Assembly: GCA_964445305.1 (NCBI GenBank)
Contig: CAYUKK010000099.1
Location: forward strand, 1 to 30,816
Source: CAYUKK01 sp964445305
GTDB lineage: Bacteria > Acidobacteriota > Aminicenantia > Aminicenantales > UBA8522
DNA length: 30,816 bases
Direction: 5' to 3'
Numbering within the stretch: position 1 is the stretch's first letter; every line of letters begins with the position of its first letter. The notes under the pieces were generated by a model. That model was not told the origin of the DNA and did no database searches. It saw only the letters and a program-made list of their open reading frames with translations. The position numbers were made by a program, and so were the translations under genes. Positions 14,945 through 24,100 of the stretch are shown piece after piece.

Positions 14945-16407
14945 GCTCGAAGGATCAATTCCTGTCCCGGTGGGGATTTCTGGCCGCAGCCATCGGCATG
15001 GCCATCGGCACGGGAAATATCTGGCGTTTCCCCCGGATGGCCGCTCAATATGGTGGCGGCGCTTTCATCGTCGTTTATACCTTGGCCCTGTTCTTATGGT
15101 CTGTCCCCTTGTTGATGAGCGAGATGGCCCTTGGCCGTCAGACGCGGCGGGGCCCCATCGGCAGCTTCCGTGACATTCTCGGTCCGCGATTCACCTGGAT
15201 GGGAGCATGGATGGTGATGGTCTGCATGCTCATCACCTTCTACTACTCTGTGGTTACTGGCTACTGCATAAAGTATTTTCTTCTGGCCATCCGGGGCGCC
15301 TTCAGGGAAGGGGTGGACACAGCCGTTCTATGGACGAATTTCCTCCACCGGCCTTACGAAACTGCTCTCTTCCATGCGCTTTCGATCGGGATCTGTGGGT
15401 ATGTCATTTTCAAGGGAATTCAGGCCGGGGTGGAAAGGGTCTCGAAAATGATGGTCCCGGCCCTTTTCCTTTTTCTTCTGGTAGCTGCCCTCCGGGCAAT
15501 GACCCTTGACGGGGCCGGAGAGGGCCTTCGCTATCTTTTCGTCCCGGACTGGTCCAAACTTGCTCTGCCGGCGACATGGCTTCAAGCTTTCACTCAATCG
15601 GCCTGGTCAACAGGCGCGGGTTGGGGCCTGATGCTGACCTATGCGATTTACACAAGCAAACGCGAGGATATCTCCCAAAACTGTCTTCTCGTCGGGTTTA
15701 GCGATAATTCAGCCGCTCTCCTGGCCGGCCTGGCCATCATCCCGACGGTTTTTGCTCTCTCGCCAAGTCTCGAGTCCGCCCAGGGAGCCATGGCCAGTGG
15801 GAACACCGGTCTCACCTTCATTTCTCTGGCTCAATTATTTCCCCGCATGCCTGGCGGGGTCTTCGTCGCGCCCATTTTTTTCCTGGCCATGGTCTTTGCT
15901 GCCTTCACCTCGCTCATCGCCATGGTCGAGGTCGGTGTGCGCGCCTTCATCGACTCGGGATGGGGCCGCAAAAAAGCGACCATCGTCGTCGTCATCGGCT
16001 GTTTCCTTCTTGGTCTTCCTTCAGCTGTTTTCAGCTCATTCCTGGAAAACCAGGATTGGGTTTGGGGGGTGGCCCTCCTCGTTAGCGGGTTTTTCATCAT
16101 CTCGGCCGTGTGGAAGTACGGGGCGAATCGAGTCCGGGAGGAAATCATCAACCCGAGCGCTGATATCAAGATGGGTCGCTGGTGGAGCCTCATCATCCAG
16201 TTTGTCTCGCCCGTCATCTTCCTCGTCCTCCTCAGTTGGTGGTTTTATCGAGGAATCGCCGACAACCCCAAGACGTGGTGGCAACCTTTCGCCACGTACA
16301 CGACCATGACCATCGTCTTCCAGTGGGCTCTCCTGTTCATGGCTGTCATCGCCATCAACAAGCTTCTCTCCCGCTCCATCCGACGAAAGCCTGAGGAGGT
16401 GGCGTGA
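14941..16407 (+). CDS. Sodium-dependent transporter, NSS (SNF) family, MetP-like large subunit
   Basis: LeuT-fold Na+-coupled amino-acid carrier of 488 residues with about 12 membrane segments. The NSS signature is clear at the N-terminus: RWGFLAAAIGMAIGTGNIWR, then FPRMAAQYGGGAF and SEMALGRQTRRGP. QSAWSTGAGWGLMLTYAIYT matches the TM6/TM7 region, and SLIAMVEVGVRAFIDSGWGR the TM8 region. The start is TTG at 14941. It is strongly supported because AAGGAGG (14927-14933) lies 7 nt upstream and the next in-frame ATG would cut into TM1. A 49-codon membrane ORF follows one base after its stop, as in MetP/MetS methionine-alanine importers. Substrate by that analogy could be methionine or alanine; this is inference. 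Confidence 0.93.
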   Translation: MSSKDQFLSRWGFLAAAIGMAIGTGNIWRFPRMAAQYGGGAFIVVYTLALFLWSVPLLMSEMALGRQTRRGPIGSFRDILGPRFTWMGAWMVMVCMLITFYYSVVTGYCIKYFLLAIRGAFREGVDTAVLWTNFLHRPYETALFHALSIGICGYVIFKGIQAGVERVSKMMVPALFLFLLVAALRAMTLDGAGEGLRYLFVPDWSKLALPATWLQAFTQSAWSTGAGWGLMLTYAIYTSKREDISQNCLLVGFSDNSAALLAGLAIIPTVFALSPSLESAQGAMASGNTGLTFISLAQLFPRMPGGVFVAPIFFLAMVFAAFTSLIAMVEVGVRAFIDSGWGRKKATIVVVIGCFLLGLPSAVFSSFLENQDWVWGVALLVSGFFIISAVWKYGANRVREEIINPSADIKMGRWWSLIIQFVSPVIFLVLLSWWFYRGIADNPKTWWQPFATYTTMTIVFQWALLFMAVIAINKLLSRSIRRKPEEVA

Positions 16408-16408
16408 A

Positions 16409-16558
16409 ATGAAAACCTACATCTGGATGGCTATCCTGCTTGGTCTTAACTGGGGCGGGTTCATCTATCTTCTCGTCCGCACTTCAAGAAAAGAAGCGGC
16501 CCGAGCGAAGCTTCTCCGGGAAGAAAAAAAGGCAAAAGAACCCAGAGATAGGACGTAA
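16409..16558 (+). CDS. MetS-like small membrane subunit of the NSS transporter
   Basis: A 49-residue ORF. One hydrophobic helix (YIWMAILLGLNWGGFIYLLV) is followed by a highly charged tail (RTSRKEAARAKLLREEKKAK). The ATG lies one base after the NSS stop, and AGGAGGT (16394-16400) is 8 nt upstream, an excellent ribosome site inside the transporter's last codons. Size, topology and position match the MetS small subunit that accompanies MetP in methionine/alanine importers, where it is needed for transport. I rely on architecture and context, because so short a sequence cannot be assigned by motif. A different single-pass accessory peptide remains possible. Confidence 0.72.
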   Translation: MKTYIWMAILLGLNWGGFIYLLVRTSRKEAARAKLLREEKKAKEPRDRT

Positions 16559-16632
16559 AAAGGAGCCCCAAGAGCGATGAAAGCGGTGACGGCGGTGGTG
16601 AGGTGATAAAAGGAAGAGGAGCCGTCGAGAAA

Positions 16633-18042
16633 ATGAGAAAGAAGAAAAAAACAGAACCAAAGGGTAAAAAATGGGAGACTCGGCCAACACAGGGATGGGC
16701 GAGGATTCTGAGCCTGGCTGTCCTGGCCGGCTCTTTTATGAACTCGGCGGCCGTCTGCCCTGCTCTTGGTTCTCCCCATTATTTTATGAGAAAAAACACG
16801 CCTGCGCTTCCCTCGTCGCCGCCCCAAAATTTCGCCCTCATACCCCCCGAGGAAAGCCTCGAACGCATCGTCCACCAAGCAGCCCTCATCGTCCCGGCAC
16901 CCCGTCAAATAGCCTGGCAGGAAATAGAATTTTCAGCCTTTGTCCATTTTGGCATGAACACCTTCACCGACCGGGAATGGGGAGACGGAAAGGAAAATCC
17001 TTCTCTTTTTAACCCGACCGATTTCGACGCCCGTCAATGGGTCAAGGTCATCAAAGAAGCGGGGATGAAAATGCTCATCCTCACGGCTAAGCACCATGAT
17101 GGCTTCTGCCTGTGGCCAACTAAAACGACAACCCACAGCGTTAAGCACAGTCCCTGGCGAAAGGGCAACGGGGATGTCGTCAGGGAGGTGGCCACGGCCT
17201 GCCGAGAAGCCGGGATAAAATTCGGCATCTATCTCTCCCCCTGGGACAGGCACGAACCCACCTACGGGGATTCCCCGGCTTACAACGATTTTTTCCGTTG
17301 TCAACTGCGGGAACTCCTTACCGGCTACGGTGAGATCGCTGAGGTCTGGTTTGATGGCGCCTGTGGTGAAGGGCCGAGCGGAAAAAGGCAGGTCTACGAT
17401 TGGCCTTCCTACTACAAGCTCGTCCGCGAGCTCCAGCCTGAAGCTGTCATCTTCGGCATGGGCCCGGATGTCCGCTGGGTGGGCACGGAGTCGGGCTATG
17501 GCCGGGAGACAGAATGGAGCGTTGTCCCCGTTAAAATAAAAGAACCGCCAACGCCAACTCACGAAACAACCGACTTTCCTTCTCTCGATGACCTATTCAT
17601 TCCCGAAGACAGGACGGACGAGGATTTGGGCATTTTTAAGACTGACTTTGCGGCGAGCGCGACAATCGCCGCCTCGTCCGAAGCCCCGGAGCATCCCGCC
17701 CACCTCATCCTCGATGGAGACCCCAAAACATACTGGACACCAGATAAGGACATTCTTCCCGTGTTCATCGAGCTCAAGCTTTCGAAGAGGCAAACATTCA
17801 ACATCGCCGCGCTTCGGGAAGAAATCCGGCTTGGTCAAAGGGTGGAAAGTTTCCAACTCGAAGCCTGGGATGGAGAAGGCTGGCGTTTTTTTGCCCGGGG
17901 AACAACCGTCGGTTACAAACGCCTCCTCCGCTTCCCCGACGTCACAACCCATAGAATCAGGCTCACCATCACCCAATCCCGCCTCGCCCCCTGCCTCTCC
18001 TCTCTTGCCCTATTTTGGGGTAGGGTCATGTCATCTCATTGA
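16633..18042 (+). CDS. Alpha-L-fucosidase (GH29) with C-terminal discoidin-like domain; catalytic barrel apparently shortened
   Basis: Exported GH29 glycosidase, 469 aa. A basic N-terminus and hydrophobic core (ILSLAVLAGSFMNSAAVCPA) act as signal. The barrel shows EFSAFVHFGMNTFTDREWG, ILTAKHHDGFCLWPTKTTTH, GIKFGIYLSPWDRHEPTYG and the nucleophile motif VWFDGACGEG (Asp241). VRWVGTESGYGRETEWSVVP follows. The chain then goes from PEDRTDEDLG straight into DFAASATIAASSEAPEHPAH and an F5/8 type C-like domain (LILDGDPKTYWTPD). GH29 relatives have about 100 further barrel residues here, including a WYP(A/S)E-DVSIRPGWFYH stretch and an LLNIPP stretch, and neither is found. The frame is open, so this is an in-frame loss. 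The ATG at 16633 is preferred (GGAAGAGGAG upstream); a GTG at 16603 is the alternative. Activity is doubtful. Confidence 0.85.
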   Translation: MRKKKKTEPKGKKWETRPTQGWARILSLAVLAGSFMNSAAVCPALGSPHYFMRKNTPALPSSPPQNFALIPPEESLERIVHQAALIVPAPRQIAWQEIEFSAFVHFGMNTFTDREWGDGKENPSLFNPTDFDARQWVKVIKEAGMKMLILTAKHHDGFCLWPTKTTTHSVKHSPWRKGNGDVVREVATACREAGIKFGIYLSPWDRHEPTYGDSPAYNDFFRCQLRELLTGYGEIAEVWFDGACGEGPSGKRQVYDWPSYYKLVRELQPEAVIFGMGPDVRWVGTESGYGRETEWSVVPVKIKEPPTPTHETTDFPSLDDLFIPEDRTDEDLGIFKTDFAASATIAASSEAPEHPAHLILDGDPKTYWTPDKDILPVFIELKLSKRQTFNIAALREEIRLGQRVESFQLEAWDGEGWRFFARGTTVGYKRLLRFPDVTTHRIRLTITQSRLAPCLSSLALFWGRVMSSH

Positions 18043-18208
18043 CTATCGATAGAGACATCAAAAAGGGGTTAAAAGGGGACAAAAAGCCTGTTTTCGTTTC
18101 GAAAAAATAGAAACAAGAGGAAGAAAAAGGCCTCTCCTTCGTCTAAATGATAATGGAAAGGAAAAGTCTATGTCCATCGAAAATACTGACTCTCTGAGGA
18201 GATAAAAA

Positions 18209-19801
18209 ATGCGTCAAAAAATGCGAACCCTCATCGCCATTATCATCTTTTTGGCCGCCTCGCCTCTCTTTGCCCAAAAAGAAGAAAAAGTCCTTCCCCT
18301 TTCCCTCGAGGAATGCATCCAAAAAACCTTGAAGAACAATTTGGGCCTGGCTTTGGAATCTCTGTCTCCCGAAATCGCCGACCTTTCTGTCTCCCTGGCC
18401 AATGAGAAATTCATGCCCGAGCTCGCTCTCAATTATAACAAGCAGGACACGCGCTCCGCTTCCTATTCGTTCCTTGACGCTGAACAGACGGTGGCCACTC
18501 TCCAGAATGATTATTCGGCCCAAATCTTCCAGCTCCTTCCGACCGGCGGCACCTTTTCCCTGGGTGTAACCGGCTACCGGACAGATACCAACCGGCGAGG
18601 AATCACCATCAACCCTCGCTACGGCAACACCATCCGCTTCACTTTCAGCCATCCCCTGCTCAAGGACTCCGGGTTCAAGATGACCCGCCGAGATATCATC
18701 CTCGCTCAGAACAACAGGGATATTTCCGAAATGAACTTCGACAAAGCCCTTGAGGATACTCTCTTCACAGCCGTCAGTGCGTACTGGAATCTCGTCTACA
18801 GCATGGAAAACCTCAAGGTGCGGCGTCAATCCTTGAAATTAGCCGAAGAATTACTGGAAAAAAATCGGGCTGAGGTCGAAGCCGGGACGCTGGCGCCCAT
18901 TGAAATCCTGACCGCTCAGGCAGATGTGGCAACAAGGCAGGCGGACATCCTGGAAGCAGAAGCCATGGTCAAAAATAGCGAGGACCTTCTCAAGACCATC
19001 ATCAACCTGCCCGCCGAAAGAGATGACGCTTCGGAGGTCAGGCTTGTTCCCTCGGACAGCCCTTCCGTCGCCAAAGAAGATATCAGCCTCGAGAAGGCCC
19101 TCCAAACAGCCATGGACAACCGGCCTGACCTCCAGGCGGCTCGAATTCAGTTGAAAAACAGCGAACTCAACTTGAGCTATGCTCGAAACCAGCTTTTCCC
19201 CGACCTCAGGCTCCAGGCCTCCTACTGGAGCCCGGGCGTCTCCGGTGATCAGATTCTCTACGAGGGTGGAAACGCCCTGACCGGGAAAATCATCGGCAGA
19301 ATTCCAGGGGCAAGCTCCGACGCCTTCAGGGATGCCGTCCATTTTAAATACAAGAACTGGTCGGCTGGCCTCACCCTGACCTTCCCCCTGAACAATGTCC
19401 TTAGCCGGGCTCTCTATGCCCAGGCCAAGCTCAACCTCGAACAAGCTCAGCTGCGAATCAAGAACGAGGAGCAGCAGATTTTCCTGGAAGTGAAAACCGC
19501 CGTCCGGGCTGTTGAAACAAACGCCCAGCGCGTCGAAGCCTACAAGGCGGCCAGAGAGCTGGCGGAGAAGAAGCTCGAGGCCGAGGAAGAAAAATTCAAA
19601 GTCGGGCTGAGCACCAACTATTTCATCCTCCAGTACCAGAGAGATTTGCGCAACGCTCAGATCATGGAACTGAGGGCCATCGTGGATTATAATATCTCTC
19701 TGGCCAACCTCAAGCGTGTACAGGGAAAAGGCCTGAACAAGCAATATCTGGCTGCTCTAAAGGACAGCAGCTCCTCGCCGAAGCTGGAAAGCCTTGATTG
19801 A
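18209..19801 (+). CDS. TolC family outer-membrane efflux protein
   Basis: Outer-membrane channel of a tripartite pump, 530 residues. The signal peptide (LIAIIIFLAASPLFAQ) has a cleavage site near residue 23. The OEP fold shows the repeated pattern: LSLEECIQKTLKNNLGLALE and a second ISLEKALQTAMDNRPDLQAA about 290 residues later, the expected internal duplication. Long amphipathic helices follow, such as ALYAQAKLNLEQAQLRIKNE and AARELAEKKLEAEEEKFKVG, then LSTNYFILQYQRDLRNAQI near the end. GAGGAG lies 7 nt before the ATG. It is followed by the adaptor 4 nt after its stop and then the RND pump, so the three subunits are made together. The substrate is unknown. Confidence 0.94.
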   Translation: MRQKMRTLIAIIIFLAASPLFAQKEEKVLPLSLEECIQKTLKNNLGLALESLSPEIADLSVSLANEKFMPELALNYNKQDTRSASYSFLDAEQTVATLQNDYSAQIFQLLPTGGTFSLGVTGYRTDTNRRGITINPRYGNTIRFTFSHPLLKDSGFKMTRRDIILAQNNRDISEMNFDKALEDTLFTAVSAYWNLVYSMENLKVRRQSLKLAEELLEKNRAEVEAGTLAPIEILTAQADVATRQADILEAEAMVKNSEDLLKTIINLPAERDDASEVRLVPSDSPSVAKEDISLEKALQTAMDNRPDLQAARIQLKNSELNLSYARNQLFPDLRLQASYWSPGVSGDQILYEGGNALTGKIIGRIPGASSDAFRDAVHFKYKNWSAGLTLTFPLNNVLSRALYAQAKLNLEQAQLRIKNEEQQIFLEVKTAVRAVETNAQRVEAYKAARELAEKKLEAEEEKFKVGLSTNYFILQYQRDLRNAQIMELRAIVDYNISLANLKRVQGKGLNKQYLAALKDSSSSPKLESLD

Positions 19802-19805
19802 ATCC

Positions 19806-21119
19806 ATGGCGGCGCCAGACCCGAATAAACCGAAAAAAAAGAGTGCCAACATGAAAGTAAGAATCAACGCTAAGACGCTAAGGAAAAAAAGTTCTTTTTT
19901 CATCGCCCTGGCGATCCTCCTTCTGGCCTTCCTGGGCTGGAAAATCTATGACGTTGTCATTGCCTCCAAAGGAAAGCAGGGAATGGGACAGAGAGGACCG
20001 TCTGTGGCCGTCGAAATTTCTCCCATCCAAAGGGGCTCGATCCGGGATGTGGCCCAGTTTTCAGGGAGCCTCATTCCTAAATCTCAGTTCACCATCGCCC
20101 CCAAAATCTCGGGCAAGCTAAACCGTCTTTTGGTCGATATTGGCGACCCCGTCCGGCGAGATCAACTCGTGGCCGTTCTGGAAGATGAGGAATACCAGCA
20201 GCAGGTCATCCAGGCGGAAGCAGACCTCCGCGTCGCCAAGGCCAACCTGGAGGAAGCAAAGAGCTCTCTCGAGATGGCCCGCCGCGACCTCGAGCGTGCC
20301 CAAACCCTTCACCAGAAGGGAATCCAGTCCGACTCCCAGCTCGACGCCGTCAGGGCTCAACACGATGCCCAAGAAGCTCGCTATAAGGTGGCAGTGGCGC
20401 AACTGGCCAACCGGGAAGCTGCCTTGGAAACTGCTCGGGTCCGTCTTTCCTACACCCGCATCCGTGCCTCCTGGGAGAAGGGTAGCGATATCCGCTACGT
20501 TGGTGAACGGTTCGTCGATGAAGGGGCAATGCTTTCGCCCAATACGCCGATTCTCTCCATCATCGACCTCCAGCCGATCACGGCCGTCGTCCACGTCACC
20601 GACCGGGACTACTTCCGCCTCCAAACCGAGCAAAAAGCCACCATTACCAGCAGTGCCTTCCCCGGCAAAACTTTCAGTGGCCGCGTCGTCCGCATCGCTC
20701 CCCTGCTCAAGGAAACATCGCGGCAGGCAAGGGTTGAAATCGAAATCGAAAACCCCGAAGGCCTTCTCAAACCCGGCATGTTCATCACCACCCAGATTGA
20801 ATTTTCAAGAAGGGAAGAAGCGACCATTGTTCCCTACAGCGCCCTGGCCAACAGGAATGGTCAGCAAGGCGTCTTTCTCGCCGACCTCGAGAACAAGAAA
20901 GCCCATTTCTTGCCCGTCCGTGTCGGTATTGTCGAAGGGGATCGAGCCGAAATCCTTGAACCACCGCTTGCCGCTGGCTATGTCGTCACCCTCGGGCAGC
21001 ACCTCCTCGAGGACGGCATGAACCTCATTCTTCCCGCCGATACTTCCCCCTCCTCGGGGAGCAACACCACCCCCTCCAAAAAACCGACGCCCAAGAGAAA
21101 AGACGCATCAGGAGAATAG
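19806..21119 (+). CDS. RND efflux periplasmic adaptor (HlyD/AcrA family)
   Basis: Membrane fusion protein linking the RND pump to TolC, 437 residues from the ATG at 19806. A cytoplasmic basic stretch is followed by one membrane anchor (FFIALAILLLAFLGWKIYDV). Next comes the barrel-sandwich half ISGKLNRLLVDIGDPVRRDQ then LVAVLEDEEYQQQV, and a long coiled-coil hairpin (ADLRVAKANLEEAKSSLEMA to REAALETARV). The second lipoyl half is YTRIRASWEKGSDIRYVGER then FVDEGAMLSPNTPI. Beta-barrel and membrane-proximal domains carry FPGKTFSGRVVRIAPLLKE and GLLKPGMFITTQIEF. No lipobox is present, so the anchor is transmembrane. A TTG at 19794, overlapping tolC, is an alternative start. The pump gene starts 2 nt after its stop. 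Confidence 0.94.
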   Translation: MAAPDPNKPKKKSANMKVRINAKTLRKKSSFFIALAILLLAFLGWKIYDVVIASKGKQGMGQRGPSVAVEISPIQRGSIRDVAQFSGSLIPKSQFTIAPKISGKLNRLLVDIGDPVRRDQLVAVLEDEEYQQQVIQAEADLRVAKANLEEAKSSLEMARRDLERAQTLHQKGIQSDSQLDAVRAQHDAQEARYKVAVAQLANREAALETARVRLSYTRIRASWEKGSDIRYVGERFVDEGAMLSPNTPILSIIDLQPITAVVHVTDRDYFRLQTEQKATITSSAFPGKTFSGRVVRIAPLLKETSRQARVEIEIENPEGLLKPGMFITTQIEFSRREEATIVPYSALANRNGQQGVFLADLENKKAHFLPVRVGIVEGDRAEILEPPLAAGYVVTLGQHLLEDGMNLILPADTSPSSGSNTTPSKKPTPKRKDASGE

Positions 21120-21121
21120 CC

Positions 21122-24100
21122 ATGAGCCTGTCTGAATTTTCGATTAAGCGCCCGATTTTCACGGTCATGATCATGCTCGCCGTCGTTGCGGTCGGGCTCG
21201 TCTCGGTAAGCCGCCTGCCCATCGACTTGATGCCTGAAATCACCTTTCCGACGCTCAACATCTCCACTTCCTACGAGAATACGGGGCCCGAGGAAATCGA
21301 GCAACTGATCACCCGGCCCATTGAAGAGGCCATGAGCGCCGTCCCGGGAGTGGAAGAGGTCTTTTCCATCTCGTCCGAGGGAAGTAGCACTGTTCGAGTT
21401 ATGTTTTCTTGGGGCACTGACCTCGATGCAGCAGCCGATGACGTCCGCGAACGCCTCGATAGAGTCATCCCCCGGCTTCCCGAAGACGTCAACCGACCGA
21501 CCCTTCGAAAGTTCGACCCAGCCCAGTTTCCCATCCTCATGCTCGGCGTTGTCAGTAACCTTGACCCAATCCAGACGCGGCGGATCATCGACGAGCAGAT
21601 TTCCTACCGCATCGAACGAGTCCCTGGAGTTGCTTCTGTCGACGTCTGGGGCGGTCTCCAGCGGGAAATCCAGGTCAACCTTTACCCCGACAAAATCAAG
21701 GCCCTCGGCCTCCCCCTCGACCTCATCATCAACAAAATCCGTCAGGAAAACATCGACCTGCCAGCCGGCCTCATCGAGAGAGGAAACTACGAAATCCTCG
21801 TCCGCATCCCCGGCGTTTACACGAGCCTGGATGAAATCAAGGAAACCGTCATCGCCATCCGGGAAGGAGTTCCCATCAAGCTCAAGGAAATTGCCTCGGT
21901 CGAGGATACTCATCAGAAAATCACCCGCATCGTCCGCATCAACGGCAAGCCCGGAACGCGGATCGCCATCAACAAGCAATCTGGAAAGAACACAGTCAGG
22001 GTGGCGGAAGGGGTGTTGAGGGAAGTCGAAAAAATCCAGCAGGACCTCCCCCAGATACAGCTCATCCCCGTCTCCAATAGTTCCCAGTACATCAAGAGGG
22101 CGATCAATAATGTCAGCAACGCTGCCCTCTACGGCGGAATTCTGGCCGTGGTTGTGCTCCTTTTCTTCCTGACGAGCATCCGAAGCACCCTGGTTATCGC
22201 TACCGCCATCCCCATCTCCATTATCGCCACCTTCGCCCTCATCTATTTCGGCGGCTTTACCCTCAACATCATGACCCTGGGCGGCCTGGCCTTGGGCATC
22301 GGGATGCTCGTCGATAACGCTATCGTCGTCCTCGAAAACATCTACCGCCTTCAGGAATCTGGCATGCCTCCGCGGAAGGCGGCTGTCCTCGGAAGTCAGG
22401 AAGTTCAGGCGGCCATTATCGCCAGCACGCTGACGACCCTGGCCGTCTTCCTGCCGATGGTCTTCATCCGCGGTATGTCGGGCATCATGTTCAAGCAGCT
22501 GGCTTACGTGGTCAGTTTTGCCCTGCTCTGCTCACTCTTCGTCGCCCTGACTCTTGTGCCCATGCTTTCCAGCCGGGTGCTTAGGCCCGCTCCTTCAGCC
22601 AACCCTCATGCCCAGAGCATCGGAGGAAGGATTATCGTCTCCATTCGCGGGCTTTTCCGGAGTTTGGAAAATAGCTACAAGCGTCTTCTTCGTTATGCCC
22701 TCGACCACCGACTTACCGTTCTGGCGATAACCGCGGCTCTGCTCGTTGGAAGTATCTTCCTTGCCCGTGTAGTGGGGAGTGAATTCATGCCCTCGACGGA
22801 CGAAGGGGAAGCTCGCGTGACCGTCGAAATGGAAGTGGGAACAAGGCTCGGCATCATGGATGAAAAATTCCAGATGATTGCCGGAATAATCAAGAACGAA
22901 CTCCCTGAACTGGAAAGCATCGAAGAGGGCATCGGGGGAGGAGGCTGGCGAGGAACTTCGAACACCGGCAACATCACTCTCAAGCTCAAGCCCAAGTCCC
23001 AGCGGTCAAGGTCGAGCGAGGCCATCGCCAACGACCTGAGGAGGAAACTGGCCAGCATTCCCGGCGTCATCATCCGGACGAGGGCCAGCGGCGGCCAGAT
23101 GATGTTTGGCATGCGGGGAGGGGGCGGCCAGGAAAGGGTCCAGGTTGAAATTCGTGGCTACGACCTCGAAGTCGCGGAAGCACTGGCCCAGCAGGTGAAA
23201 AAAATCGTCGAAAACGTCAAAGGCATCACCGATGTCCGTCTCAGCCGGGAAGTGGGCAAACCCGAGGAGCTCTTCCTCATCGATCGCCACGCCGCGGCCG
23301 ACATGAAACTCTCCGTTAGCCAGATCGGCCGGACGATCCAGACCATCCTAACCGGCACTCAGGCCAGTATGTACCGCGAGGGAGGCTACGAGTTCCGGAT
23401 TCTGGTCAAGGTCAAGGATGCCGAGCGCCTGGATGTCAACGACCTCCTCGATATGACGCTGACCAACGCGGAGGGTGAGCAGGTGAGTCTCCGCAACGTC
23501 GTCGATGTCCGGCCGCGTCGGGGTCCGATGCGGATTGAGAGAAGGGACCGGGAGCGAGTTCTGACCATTTCAGCTGAAATTGCCAACCGAGACCTGGGCT
23601 CCATCATCCAGGATATCCGGGAAGGCTTGCGTTCTGTCCCTATCCCCAGGGGCTTCAGCGTCGCCTTCACGGGCGATTACGAGGAAAGACAGAAAGCTTT
23701 CCGCGAGCTCCTGGTCAGCATTATTCTGGCCATAACGCTGGTCTACATGATTATGGCCATGCTCTATGAATCCGTCCGAGACCCCTTCATCGTCATGTTC
23801 TCCGTCCCTATGGCAGCCATCGGCGTCATCCTGATGCTCTTCCTCACGGGCACAACTTTCAATGTCCAGTCTTATATCGGCTGCATCATGCTGGGCGGCA
23901 TCGTCGTTAACAACGCCATTCTCCTCGTCGACTACACGAACCTCCTCCGACGCCGCGATAAAATGAGCGTCCGGGAGGCTATCGAGGAGGCGGGCCGGCG
24001 ACGGCTTCGGCCGATCCTCATGACCGCCCTGACGACCATCATGGCCATGATTCCGCTATCGCTGGGAATAGGCGAAGGAGGCGAGGCTCAGGCGCCACTG

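Noticed and set aside
16603..16632. GTG start for the fucosidase
   Set aside because: The ATG at 16633 has a better ribosome site and still leaves a full signal peptide.
18851..19744. Long minus-strand ORF (297 codons) opposite the tolC-like gene
   Set aside because: The plus strand encodes a complete OEP protein; the minus reading has no family pattern or ribosome site.
20978..21979. Minus-strand ORF (333 codons) across the adaptor/RND junction
   Set aside because: It spans two real genes on the other strand and is Asp/Gly-rich, as antisense frames of such genes commonly are.
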